A stretch of 64,000 nucleotides of DNA from Roseiterribacter gracilis. Its GTDB lineage: Bacteria; Pseudomonadota; Alphaproteobacteria; BOG-932; Roseiterribacteraceae. The DNA lies in the NCBI GenBank assembly GCA_018332375.1, contig BOPV01000001.1, positions 248,001 through 312,000 on the forward strand, given 5' to 3'. Shown here piece by piece: positions 44,563 to 52,397 of the stretch (position 1 is its first letter; the number at the start of each line of letters is the position of its first letter). Position numbers and translations under genes: made by a program. The notes beneath the pieces were generated by a model. The model saw only the letters and a program-made list of their open reading frames with translations. It was not told where the DNA came from and did not search any database.

Positions 44563-44638
44563 TTGGAGGTCAAATCACCGGACGCGCAGGGCGGCGCGCG
44601 AAGCTACGTGCCAACGCGGTCCCGCAACGGAGCTCCGC

Positions 44639-45016
44639 ATGTTCGCGCATGGCTTGGTGGCAATTCTTCCCTGCAACGACCTCGATGCGTCGGAGGCGTT
44701 TTACAATCGACTCGGCTTTTCTCGCGGTGAACGGCCGGCCGACGGTGAGGAAGACACGTACCGGATCCTGTCCGACGGCAAAGGCGGCGCGTTGCATCTG
44801 ACCGACGCTGTCGAAGGTTGGTTGGTGCCGGGCCGCAACCCGTTCGGCCTGTATCTCTACACGGTCGAGGTCGATCAACTTGCGGCGCGGTTCGTCGGTG
44901 AAACGGTCGAGCGCCACGGTCCAGAAGACAAACCGTGGGGCATGTACGAATTCAGTCTCTCCGATCCCGATCAGACGCTTGTGCGCGTCGGCTGCCCGAT
45001 CAGGCTGCGCGCCTGA
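44639..45016 (+). CDS. VOC superfamily protein (glyoxalase/bleomycin-resistance fold)
   Basis: 125 residues, a single VOC module. VAILPCNDLDASEAFYNRLGFSRGER is the first beta-alpha-beta unit, and the C-terminal block ERHGPEDKPWGMYEFSLSDPDQTLVRVGCPI is that of bleomycin-resistance-like proteins, including the conserved Glu (YEF). Members bind drugs or catalyse metal-dependent chemistry on small molecules. Proximity to two efflux operons and shared operator candidates hints at a protective role, which is inference only. Confidence 0.85.
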   Translation: MFAHGLVAILPCNDLDASEAFYNRLGFSRGERPADGEEDTYRILSDGKGGALHLTDAVEGWLVPGRNPFGLYLYTVEVDQLAARFVGETVERHGPEDKPWGMYEFSLSDPDQTLVRVGCPIRLRA

Positions 45017-45412
45017 CGCTTTGTGGCGCGGCGGGATGGCGCAGGGCTGATCTGCACGCGTGCACCGCAAACGCTCATTCGACGTCTGCTGCATATGGCG
45101 CGACGGCGCGCTGCTTTGGTTGACATAACCTTTACGGCTGCGCGGCGCTTCGATCAAAACGCGCGGATTTGCGCGCTTTCCGACCAGACAGGCTGTGCGT
45201 GTCGTGGCGCCGCGTTCGTTGCAGCGGTGTGTGCGACTGATTCGCGACGATCAACCTGCCGCTTTGGGAAGGATACGGCCTAAGCCGTGTGGCCGGGTCG
45301 ATCGACACAACTCCAGCATTGGCTTGTGAGACGACCCAGCCTATTCTTCGTTTGTGCGCGTTTCCTGCATATCAGCAGAATCAACGGTCGCGCTTCTCCG
45401 GAAGCGCAGCCG
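45017..45412. other. 396-bp gap upstream of fecR; no sigma factor gene found
   Basis: A FecI-type sigma factor normally sits here in front of fecR, but no frame has sigma-like sequence (no region 2 or 4 motifs). A 12-bp palindrome TGCACGCGTGCA occurs at 45053-45064. The promoter for the fecR-receptor pair should lie in this gap. Confidence 0.55.
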
Positions 45413-46375
45413 ATGAATTCCATGTGGGACAAGTCAATCGCCGAACAGGCGGCGGCTTGGGCCGACCGGATTCAGTCCGGCCAGGCGTCCGTGCAGGAGC
45501 AGGCAGCGTTCGTTGCCTGGCTCGACGAAAGCATCACGCACGCTGAAGCCTATCATCAGGCCATCCGTCAGCCGACCGCGGCACCCGAAGCAGCAGCCAA
45601 GCGCGCGCTCGCCGATGCCAAGCGTCGCCGTATGCGCCAGTACGCGATGGCCGCTTCGGTGGTGGTGGTCGCGCTCGTGGTCGGCGGCATCCAGTTGTTC
45701 GACGGCGAATACAGCACCGCTGCCGGTGCCAAGCGCACGGTGGAATTGCGCGACGGGTCAACCATCGTGATGGCCGGCGCAACGCGCATCCGCGAAGAAT
45801 TCAGCGACCACGAACGCCGCATCCAGCTCCTCGAAGGGCAGGCGCTGTTCCAGGTCGCGCACAATCCGGCACGGCCGTTCCGAGTCGAAGCGGGGCTGCA
45901 GACGGTGCAGGCCGTCGGCACCGCGTTCGACGTCAGCCGGGCCGAGAACCGGGTCGAAGTTGCGGTCAGCGACGGCATCGTTGCGGTCACGACCAAGGGC
46001 CTGGCCGAAGCCGGCGCACCCGCCGTCCTGAAGCTGGTGAAGGGCCAGGCGGTCGCCTTCCAGGGCCCGATCACGACCGGCGGCGTCCGGTCGGTGCCGG
46101 TCGAGCGGATCGGCTCCTGGCGCGAAGGCCGGGTCTATTTCGAAAAGGAACCGCTGGCGCGCGTGCTCGACGCGATGGGCCGGCAGTATGGCCGTCGCTT
46201 CACGGTCGACGATCCGATGGAGGCCAACCGGCCGATTTCGATCGTGCTGAAGGCCGACAGCAACCAGGCGGATGTTGTGAAGGCCGTTGAAGGCCAGATG
46301 GCGCTGAAAGCCGTCGACCGTGGCGATCGCACGACGAGCTTCACACGGATTTCACGTACCTCGCTCGCTCAGTGA
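45413..46375 (+). CDS. FecR family anti-sigma/signal transducer
   Basis: 320 residues from the ATG at 45413 (MNSMWDK; the ATG at 45422 is equally possible). Order: N-terminal FecR/DUF4880-type helix bundle (AAAWADRIQSGQASVQEQAAFVAWLDESITHAEAY), one membrane helix (AMAASVVVVALVVGGIQLF), periplasmic FecR domain (RTVELRDGSTIVMAGATRIREEF, GQALFQVAHNPARPFRV, AVGTAFDVSR), and a C-terminal STN-like domain (VYFEKEPLARVLDAMGRQYGRRFTVDDP). FecR proteins relay ligand binding by an outer-membrane receptor to an ECF sigma factor. The receptor is encoded next, but no sigma factor is adjacent. Confidence 0.92.
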   Translation: MNSMWDKSIAEQAAAWADRIQSGQASVQEQAAFVAWLDESITHAEAYHQAIRQPTAAPEAAAKRALADAKRRRMRQYAMAASVVVVALVVGGIQLFDGEYSTAAGAKRTVELRDGSTIVMAGATRIREEFSDHERRIQLLEGQALFQVAHNPARPFRVEAGLQTVQAVGTAFDVSRAENRVEVAVSDGIVAVTTKGLAEAGAPAVLKLVKGQAVAFQGPITTGGVRSVPVERIGSWREGRVYFEKEPLARVLDAMGRQYGRRFTVDDPMEANRPISIVLKADSNQADVVKAVEGQMALKAVDRGDRTTSFTRISRTSLAQ

Positions 46376-46474
46376 GCCCCGGGCGCTTTCGCGCCTTTCC
46401 AAGACTAGTTAACGTGCTCTGATCCTCGGCCGGCGTGGTGCAGGAAACCGTACTGCCCGATCGGGTCAGCAAGC

Positions 46475-49411
46475 ATGGGGTTTTGGACGGTGACAGCGCC
46501 GAACGCACGCACCAGGCGGATCGCGTTAGGAGTCACGCTGGCGCTGTTCGCGACGCCGGCTGCGGCGCAGCGCGAAGTCTCCGACTTCAACATTCCCGAG
46601 CAGACATTGCGATCGGCGCTGCTCAAGTTCAGCGATCAATCGAACGTGATCGTCGTCGTGCCGGACGAGTCTGTCTTCGACCGGATGGTGCCTGCACTCA
46701 GCGGCCGTCTCAGCAACGAACAAGCGTTGGCCACACTGCTTGCGGGCAGCAACGTGGCGGCGCAATTCGACGGTCCGCGTCGCGTCCGGTTGGTTCCACA
46801 GGCGTCGGTCGCACCGCCGCCAGAGATCAAGATCGCAACCGCGCCGGTGCCGCTGAAGCCGGACGAGATCATCGTCACCGGTACGCGCATCCGCGGCGTC
46901 GTGCCGATCGGTTCGGAAACGGTCGCGATCGACCGGCACATGATCGAGCTGGCGGGACGTTCGAGCGCGACCGAGTTGCTGCGTGTCGTGCCGCAGAACA
47001 CCAGCCTCGCGGTCAACGACGAAGTGCGCGTTGGCGTCACGCAGACGATTCAGAACACGGCCTATGGAAGTTCGGTCAATCTGCGCGGGCTTGGTCCGGC
47101 GGCGACCTTGGTGTTGTTCAACGGCCATCGCATGGCGCCCGCGTCGGCCGGTGCGTTCGTCGACATCTCGCAAATTCCGCTGTCTGCGATCGAGCGGATC
47201 GAAATCGTCGCGGACGGTGCGTCGTCGATCTATGGCTCGGACGCAATCGGCGGCGTGATCAATTTCATCCTGCGCCGCGACTTTCAGGGCGTGGAGACGA
47301 CCGTCCGCAACGAATTCGCCGACGGCTTCAACCGTTTCACCGTCGGTGCCACCGGCGGCACCTCGTGGGACAGCGGCAGCCTGACCTTGACCTACGAGCA
47401 TCATCACCAGACCGCATTGGCGGGCAGGGACCGCGCCTACTACACGTCGGACCTGCGTCCGTTCGGCGGTCCGGATCTGCGCATCACCGGCAACATCCCG
47501 GGCACGATTTCGGCGAACGGAACGACCTATGCGATTCCGCAGAACCAGGATGGGAGGAATCTAAGCGCGGCTTCGTTGGTCGCTGGGACGAGCAATCCCT
47601 ACGATAACAACTTGGATGCCAGCATCCTGCCGACGCAGCGGCGCAACAGCCTTGCTGGCTCGGTGCAGCAGGATGTTGGCGATCGCATCTCGCTCAACGC
47701 CGACGGATTCTATTCGCGCAGGCAATTTGGCACCTACATTCCCGCGAATACGACGACGCTCACCGTTCCGCGCAGCAACCCGTTCTTCGTAAGCCCGGTC
47801 GCGGGTGCGCAAACCGTCACGGTCTTGTATTCGATGCGCGAGGATCTCGGGATTCCGCTCGCGAACGGCACCAGCCAGAACTATCTCGTCAGCGGTGGCG
47901 CATCGATGAAGCTCGGTTCGTCCTGGCGTGCCGAACTCTCTGCTTCCTATGCGGCCGACATAACGCACGAACGCGGCGACAATATTGCCAATACGGCGAG
48001 GCTCAACGCGGCGCTGGCGGATACGAACCCGGCCACCGCGTTCAATCCGTTCGCCAGCCACACTGTGAGCAGTCAGGCGACGCTCGACGCTATTCGTGGT
48101 TTCTCTGCAGATCGCCGCCAGCGGTTCCGTCTTACGTCGGAAAGTGCGCGCGCCGACGGCGAACTCATTGATCTGCCCGCTGGCGCCGTGCGTCTCGCGA
48201 TCGGTGTGGAGCACCGGGTCGCAACCTACAAAGATGCAAGCATCTCGTTCACGGGAGCGCAGCCGACGCAGAGCAGCGCCTCGGATCTCAAGCGCCGAAC
48301 GGATTCGCTGGACACGGAATTGTTCATTCCGGTCGTCAGCCCGACCAACAACGTTCCCTGGGTGCATCGCTTCGATCTGTCGGCCGCCGTGCGAACGGAG
48401 CGCTATAGCGATGTCGGTCGGACGACGAATCCGAAGTTTGGTGTTCGCTGGTCGCCGATCGAAGACGTTTCTTTGCGCGGCAGTTGGGGAACGTCGTTCC
48501 GTGCGCCGCTCCTGACGCAGCTTGGCGACCCGGGCATCTTGACGAACTCGCTAGCGGATGCGCGCTCGCCGACGGGTCGAACAACCGCGATCCTGATCAA
48601 CGGCAACAATCGCGACCTCAAACCAGAAACCGCAACGACCTGGTCAGTCGGCGCGGATTATGCGCCACCGTCAATTTCGGGCTTGAAGATCTCGGCGACC
48701 TATTTCTCGATCGACTATCGCGATCGTATTTTGAACATTGCCGCCGAAGCATCGCAGGTCCTGCTCCGCGACGATCTGTTCGGCGGTCTAGTCATCAGAA
48801 ATCCGAGCGCGACGCAGATCCAGGCGCTCCTTGATAGTCCGTTCTTTCTCGCCGGATTGCCGAAACCGCCAGTGAGCCAGGTCGGCGCGATCGTCGATGC
48901 GCGCTTCAACAATGTCGGCGTCGTTCACGAAAGCGGTTACGATATCTCTGCGTCATGGGAGCTGCGTACGTCGGCGGGCGTGTTCGTTCCAACGGTCGGC
49001 CTCGCCTGGATCACGGACTATTCGGTCGGACGTACCGCATCGGCGCCGATTTTGAGCGCGCTCAATCATTCAGGCTCGCCGATCGATCTACGCGGCCGCG
49101 CGGGACTGTCGTGGGTGCGAGACGCCTATGACGCGTCGTTCTTCGTCAACTATATCAACGCCTATCACAACTTCTCACTGGCGCCGGTGGCGGACGTCGG
49201 CTCGTTCACCACAGTGGATGCACAGATCGGCTATAGCTTCGGCTGCCCCATTCGCAGCGCAAGCGACTGCCGCGTTCGCCTCTCGGCGCAGAATCTCCTG
49301 GACCAGCGGCCGCCGCTTTTCATCAACACACCTGGCCGCGTTGCCTACGATCCCGAGCAGGCAACCGCGACCGGACGCGTGATTGCCGTGGATCTGTCGC
49401 TGCGCTTCTAA
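46475..49411 (+). CDS. TonB-dependent outer-membrane receptor with STN signalling domain
   Basis: 978 residues. A signal peptide (RIALGVTLALFATPAAAQ) is followed by an STN domain (~35-110: FNIPEQTLRSALLKFSDQSNVIVVVPDESV), which contacts FecR. A TonB box-like segment DEIIVTGTRI precedes the plug (SATELLRVVPQNTSLAVND, SVNLRGLGPAATLVLFNGHRMAP, IERIEIVADGASSIYGSDAIGGVINFILRRDF), then a 22-strand barrel ending in the terminal Phe (VIAVDLSLRF). Such receptors in lasso-peptide clusters are thought to re-import the peptide. It converges on the lasso cyclase gene with a 4-bp stop overlap. The substrate is inferred from context only. Confidence 0.93.
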   Translation: MGFWTVTAPNARTRRIALGVTLALFATPAAAQREVSDFNIPEQTLRSALLKFSDQSNVIVVVPDESVFDRMVPALSGRLSNEQALATLLAGSNVAAQFDGPRRVRLVPQASVAPPPEIKIATAPVPLKPDEIIVTGTRIRGVVPIGSETVAIDRHMIELAGRSSATELLRVVPQNTSLAVNDEVRVGVTQTIQNTAYGSSVNLRGLGPAATLVLFNGHRMAPASAGAFVDISQIPLSAIERIEIVADGASSIYGSDAIGGVINFILRRDFQGVETTVRNEFADGFNRFTVGATGGTSWDSGSLTLTYEHHHQTALAGRDRAYYTSDLRPFGGPDLRITGNIPGTISANGTTYAIPQNQDGRNLSAASLVAGTSNPYDNNLDASILPTQRRNSLAGSVQQDVGDRISLNADGFYSRRQFGTYIPANTTTLTVPRSNPFFVSPVAGAQTVTVLYSMREDLGIPLANGTSQNYLVSGGASMKLGSSWRAELSASYAADITHERGDNIANTARLNAALADTNPATAFNPFASHTVSSQATLDAIRGFSADRRQRFRLTSESARADGELIDLPAGAVRLAIGVEHRVATYKDASISFTGAQPTQSSASDLKRRTDSLDTELFIPVVSPTNNVPWVHRFDLSAAVRTERYSDVGRTTNPKFGVRWSPIEDVSLRGSWGTSFRAPLLTQLGDPGILTNSLADARSPTGRTTAILINGNNRDLKPETATTWSVGADYAPPSISGLKISATYFSIDYRDRILNIAAEASQVLLRDDLFGGLVIRNPSATQIQALLDSPFFLAGLPKPPVSQVGAIVDARFNNVGVVHESGYDISASWELRTSAGVFVPTVGLAWITDYSVGRTASAPILSALNHSGSPIDLRGRAGLSWVRDAYDASFFVNYINAYHNFSLAPVADVGSFTTVDAQIGYSFGCPIRSASDCRVRLSAQNLLDQRPPLFINTPGRVAYDPEQATATGRVIAVDLSLRF

Positions 49412-51198
49412 GCAGCGAGTGCGGCGCTCCATTTTTCCGCCCAATCTTCGACCGCGATACAGCTGATCAGTGCGTTCAAATCCGGCGGGGCCGGTATGCG
49501 TTCGAACGCGACGACGTCTTTCGTGCGGACCGGTTCCAGCAATCCGCGCTCGACGAGCACGCCTTGTTCGACCTTGCTGCGAATGAAGCGCGTGTTGCGC
49601 GGACTGAGTAGCGAGTCGACCACGTCCGCCGCAGCGGAGCCTTTGCCGCGCCTTGTGCGGACCGCGTCCGGCAGCATGTCTGCGAACGCCGCTCGCTGCA
49701 GCGCGCGCCGCACGCCGTCTTGGTTGTGTACGTAGGTCGGAATGCGGAAGCAGACTTCCATCAGCGGCTGCGACGCGAAGAAATCGATGACTGGACGGTC
49801 GGCGACTTTTTCAAATGGATTTGCGGACATCGATGCCATGACGGACAAGATGTGGTTTGCCTTCGCCGGCGCGAGCGAATGACAGTTCCGCATGATCGGT
49901 TCATCGGCTTCCGTCCGGCGTTGTTGAATCGCTGCGGCAAGAAAGCTCGGCATCGGGATATCGCCATACGTCCGCAGGTCCTTGTCGGACGAAAGAGCGG
50001 TTCGGAGCACTTTGACAATCGATTTACCGGTGATCTCAGAAGCATCGCGCGCAACCTGTAGAAGCCGCATCGGAACTGCGCGATCGAGCACATAGTCGCG
50101 TGCCATTGCGATATTTCGATCGGCAGCGAAAAGCTGATCGCCGCCATAGCCGCTCCAGAACGAGTCGGCCTCGATTGAATCGAGGAATTGCTGCCGGTCT
50201 TTTACCGCGTCGATCCCCGTAAAGGTCCGATTTGGATTGAGCGTGATCGGTGCCTTCTGCAGCGCGTTGTCGAAATCCATTGCGACGACGCTGTGCTGGC
50301 CCGTGATCAGTTCGAACCCGTGCTGCTCCGCGACGAGCGCTGCGAAGTGACGTTCGTCGGCTTCTGCGAAATCGGAATAGAGGTTGCGGCAGAGAACTTT
50401 CTGCGCGCCCGGCGCGCGACTCAACAATCCGGCAATCACCGACGAGTCGAGTCCGCCCGATAGCGACAACACGATCCGGCCATACTGCTCGGCCCACCGG
50501 TCGGCGCAAAATTGCGCAACGTTTCGAACCGCTGCTGCGGCCTCTTCGAAGTCGTCGATCCGGTCTCCGGCAAAGCTCGCGGGATTCCAGACCAGCGCGT
50601 AGCTGTCCTCGCCATCCTTTACCGTAAAGCTCTCACCTGGAAGCAGTTCGCTTACATTCTGCATCGCCGTCTCGCGCGTTGCGGCGAGATGTTCGGTCAA
50701 AAAGCGGCGAACGTAGTTCCAATTGACCGACAGGTGCGACCGCACGATCGGCAGCACGTCCTCGATTTCACTGAACAAGATGCGCGTGGTGCCGCTTAAG
50801 CGCAGAACGTAGCAGGGGCTTCGACCGGACGGGTCGCGCAACGCCAGCGGAAAGAGGCTGCGATCGTCCAGCAGCGCAACATACCGGCCCCAGCAATGGC
50901 GGATAATCGACGCGGCGCGCCGCGACGGAAGCGCATGGACGTCGTCGCGCAAGGTCGCTGCAACTGGACGAGCGTTGTACGCGGGAAACAGCGAGCCGTA
51001 GATGACGCCGCCCGCTTCGGGAATGAGGTGAATCTGGCCAGTATGTTGTGCGGCGTTGTCGAAAACGACCATACCGCTGCTTTCGAAGCGCCTTGCCCAG
51101 CCGGGTTTCGTCGCGAGGTCGCGGATCAGCGTGCGTGCCGTCTTGGAATCATCGGCAGAGGTCGGCTCGAACAGGACGGCAATGAAACGCGGCAGCAT
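49408..51198 (-). CDS. Lasso peptide macrolactam synthetase (C protein, asparagine synthase-like)
   Basis: 596 residues. It resembles asparagine synthetase B but the N-terminus is MLPRF, lacking the Cys2 needed for glutamine hydrolysis, as in lasso cyclases. The glutaminase-like half (~1-190) includes GGVIYGSLFPAYNARP and GRYVALLDDRSLFPLALRDPSG. The ATP-pyrophosphatase half begins with SLSGGLDSSVIAGLLS, the PP-loop that adenylates the acceptor carboxylate, and later SGYGGDQLF. It joins the Gly1 amine of the core to the Asp9 side chain. Its ATG overlaps the B-protein TGA by one base (TGATG), so the two are coupled. Confidence 0.93.
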   Translation of the reverse strand: MLPRFIAVLFEPTSADDSKTARTLIRDLATKPGWARRFESSGMVVFDNAAQHTGQIHLIPEAGGVIYGSLFPAYNARPVAATLRDDVHALPSRRAASIIRHCWGRYVALLDDRSLFPLALRDPSGRSPCYVLRLSGTTRILFSEIEDVLPIVRSHLSVNWNYVRRFLTEHLAATRETAMQNVSELLPGESFTVKDGEDSYALVWNPASFAGDRIDDFEEAAAAVRNVAQFCADRWAEQYGRIVLSLSGGLDSSVIAGLLSRAPGAQKVLCRNLYSDFAEADERHFAALVAEQHGFELITGQHSVVAMDFDNALQKAPITLNPNRTFTGIDAVKDRQQFLDSIEADSFWSGYGGDQLFAADRNIAMARDYVLDRAVPMRLLQVARDASEITGKSIVKVLRTALSSDKDLRTYGDIPMPSFLAAAIQQRRTEADEPIMRNCHSLAPAKANHILSVMASMSANPFEKVADRPVIDFFASQPLMEVCFRIPTYVHNQDGVRRALQRAAFADMLPDAVRTRRGKGSAAADVVDSLLSPRNTRFIRSKVEQGVLVERGLLEPVRTKDVVAFERIPAPPDLNALISCIAVEDWAEKWSAALAA

Positions 51199-51926
51199 CA
51201 GACGACCAAAATCGGGGTGAAGCGCGCGACGCGCTCAACGTCGTCGTTGATCACCAGATCGCCGATCTGCACCCAGCAATGGGCCGCGAATGGATCAGCC
51301 TGCACGCCAAAGACCCAATCCGCAGCGACACCGTGCGCCAGCAGAACATTCATCAGCAGAAACGAGTCGCGCAGGCAGATCCGGTCGGCTGGATAATAGT
51401 ATCTGGCATGCAGAAAGTAGGGCAGCCAGGACGGCAGCTCTGGGGTTGCGCTGCAGGTGGATTTTGCGGCGCGGACGCGCGCGATACATGCACGAAGCGG
51501 TCGTTTCGCCAGCAATCCGTCGGACCGGGCTGCAACATAGAACAAGCGGGCGAGTAGCGCGGTGCGGCGTAGCCAGCTTGCTGCGTTCGCGTCGGGAAGG
51601 AGATGTCGACGTGCAGCTTGGTGCTGGATCTGCTGCACCAGCCTTCCGTCGCGCTGGTTCGTCGTCAACAAGCCGCGCGTAACCAGCGTGTCCAAAAGCT
51701 TCTGTTGTGCGTTGGTCGGCGCTTCCGCCGGTTCGCTAGTCGAGCCCGCATACAGGGACGACAGTGCGCGAAACCGCGATCGATCGATCGCCTGGTATTT
51801 GTCGGCATGCAGGTCGAGAAAGATCGTCTTTCGTCCGACTTCGGCGAAATAAACGCCATCCGAGAGAAGATACTTCTTTGCTTCGTCGGTGGTGCCTGCA
51901 GCGTGCTTGAAAGCGTGATTGTGCAT
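51198..51926 (-). CDS. Lasso peptide leader peptidase with fused RRE (B protein)
   Basis: 242 residues from the ATG at 51926, preceded by AAGAGA; an in-frame TTG six codons earlier has no better signal. The N-terminal ~90 residues are a PqqD-like RiPP recognition element (DGVYFAEVGRKTIFLDLHADKYQAI, LLDTLVTRGLL) that binds the leader. The C-terminal part is a transglutaminase-like Cys protease with C184 (RICLRDSF), H216 (FAAHCWVQ) and D228 (VINDD), which cuts the leader after Gln26. B1 and B2 are fused, the proteobacterial arrangement. It lies between the precursor and the cyclase genes. Confidence 0.92.
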   Translation of the reverse strand: MHNHAFKHAAGTTDEAKKYLLSDGVYFAEVGRKTIFLDLHADKYQAIDRSRFRALSSLYAGSTSEPAEAPTNAQQKLLDTLVTRGLLTTNQRDGRLVQQIQHQAARRHLLPDANAASWLRRTALLARLFYVAARSDGLLAKRPLRACIARVRAAKSTCSATPELPSWLPYFLHARYYYPADRICLRDSFLLMNVLLAHGVAADWVFGVQADPFAAHCWVQIGDLVINDDVERVARFTPILVV

Positions 51927-51947
51927 TTGTCTCTTGCGGGCCAACGT

Positions 51948-51984
51948 CGATGAAGCATGGCTTCTGGTGTGCCATACTTCATCG
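51948..51984 (-). other. Hairpin between lasso precursor and B genes
   Basis: Arms of 14 bp (51948-51961 and 51971-51984) with one mismatch and a 9-base loop. On the transcript it lies 15 bases after the precursor stop and ~20 bases before the B-protein start. No T-run follows, so it probably works as a partial terminator or as a 3' stabiliser that keeps precursor mRNA in excess over enzyme mRNA. Confidence 0.75.
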
Positions 51985-51998
51985 CGTCGGCGACCAAG

Positions 51999-52142
51999 TT
52001 AGTCGGGGAAGTAGGTCATGATGCGATCCGGATCCGGGTCGCCGAACCATCCCGGAAACGTGCCCTGCGTCTCTTCCGAAACCGTACCCAGTTCGAGAAT
52101 AATTTCGTCCACGTTGAACTCTCCAAAGGAACGCCGCGCCAT
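51999..52142 (-). CDS. Lasso peptide precursor (A peptide)
   Basis: 47 residues. The leader of 26 residues starts MARRSFGEFN and ends SEETQ, placing Thr at -2, the conserved recognition residue of lasso leaders. The predicted core is 21 residues: ring GTFPGWFGD, closed by an isopeptide between Gly1 and Asp9 (8-ring acceptor position 8 is Gly, so 9 is the only sensible acceptor), then tail PDPDRIMTYFPD. Bulky plug candidates in the tail are Arg14, Met16, Tyr18 and Phe19. The start codon has no clear Shine-Dalgarno sequence, but no better in-frame start is seen. Directly upstream of the B and C genes. Confidence 0.88.
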   Translation of the reverse strand: MARRSFGEFNVDEIILELGTVSEETQGTFPGWFGDPDPDRIMTYFPD

Positions 52143-52397
52143 CGCGGCGGGGCGCAGACTTCGTGATGACGGCGCATGCTCGCAAGACGATGCAGCGATG
52201 TTTTTTCGCGACCGTTCCGCACATGCATTCTGTGAAGGCAGAGTTCGAGAAGACGACGCGAATTCGCTGCGTTCTGGTCGAAGGCCCGGTACACACCTGA
52301 TTCGATGCGAGTGGCTCTCTGCACGAAATCGCCTCTTCGTGCAGAAATCACGACGCACCGCCCAGCGACGCTACGCGGTTTTCGGAATCTGCGTCGC
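52143..52397 (-). promoter_or_regulatory. Control region upstream of the lasso precursor
   Basis: 255 bases between the regulator stop and the precursor ATG on the same strand. It contains the palindrome at 52319-52344 and presumably the promoter of the A-B-C operon. I could not identify a convincing -35/-10 pair. No second precursor peptide was found in any frame. Confidence 0.5.
52319..52344. promoter_or_regulatory. Perfect 9-bp-arm palindrome upstream of the lasso operon
   Basis: CTGCACGAA, 8 bases (ATCGCCTC), TTCGTGCAG. It lies 54 bases after the regulator gene and 177 bases before the precursor start. It is a good candidate for the operator of the adjacent GntR-like protein, or alternatively a hairpin ending the regulator message, although no T-run follows on the minus strand. 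Confidence 0.6.

Noticed and set aside
44639..45016. Calling the VOC gene a bleomycin-resistance gene
   Set aside because: The fold is clear, but nothing in the sequence points to a specific drug, so only the superfamily is given.
45023..45283. Open frame that could be taken for a FecI sigma factor upstream of fecR
   Set aside because: Too short and without sigma region 2 or 4 motifs; composition is that of non-coding GC-rich DNA.
52143..52358. Longer precursor or a second lasso peptide upstream of the A gene
   Set aside because: The in-frame extension is Arg/Ser/Cys-rich with no leader features; no other frame has a Thr(-2)-Gly1-Asp/Glu8-9 pattern.
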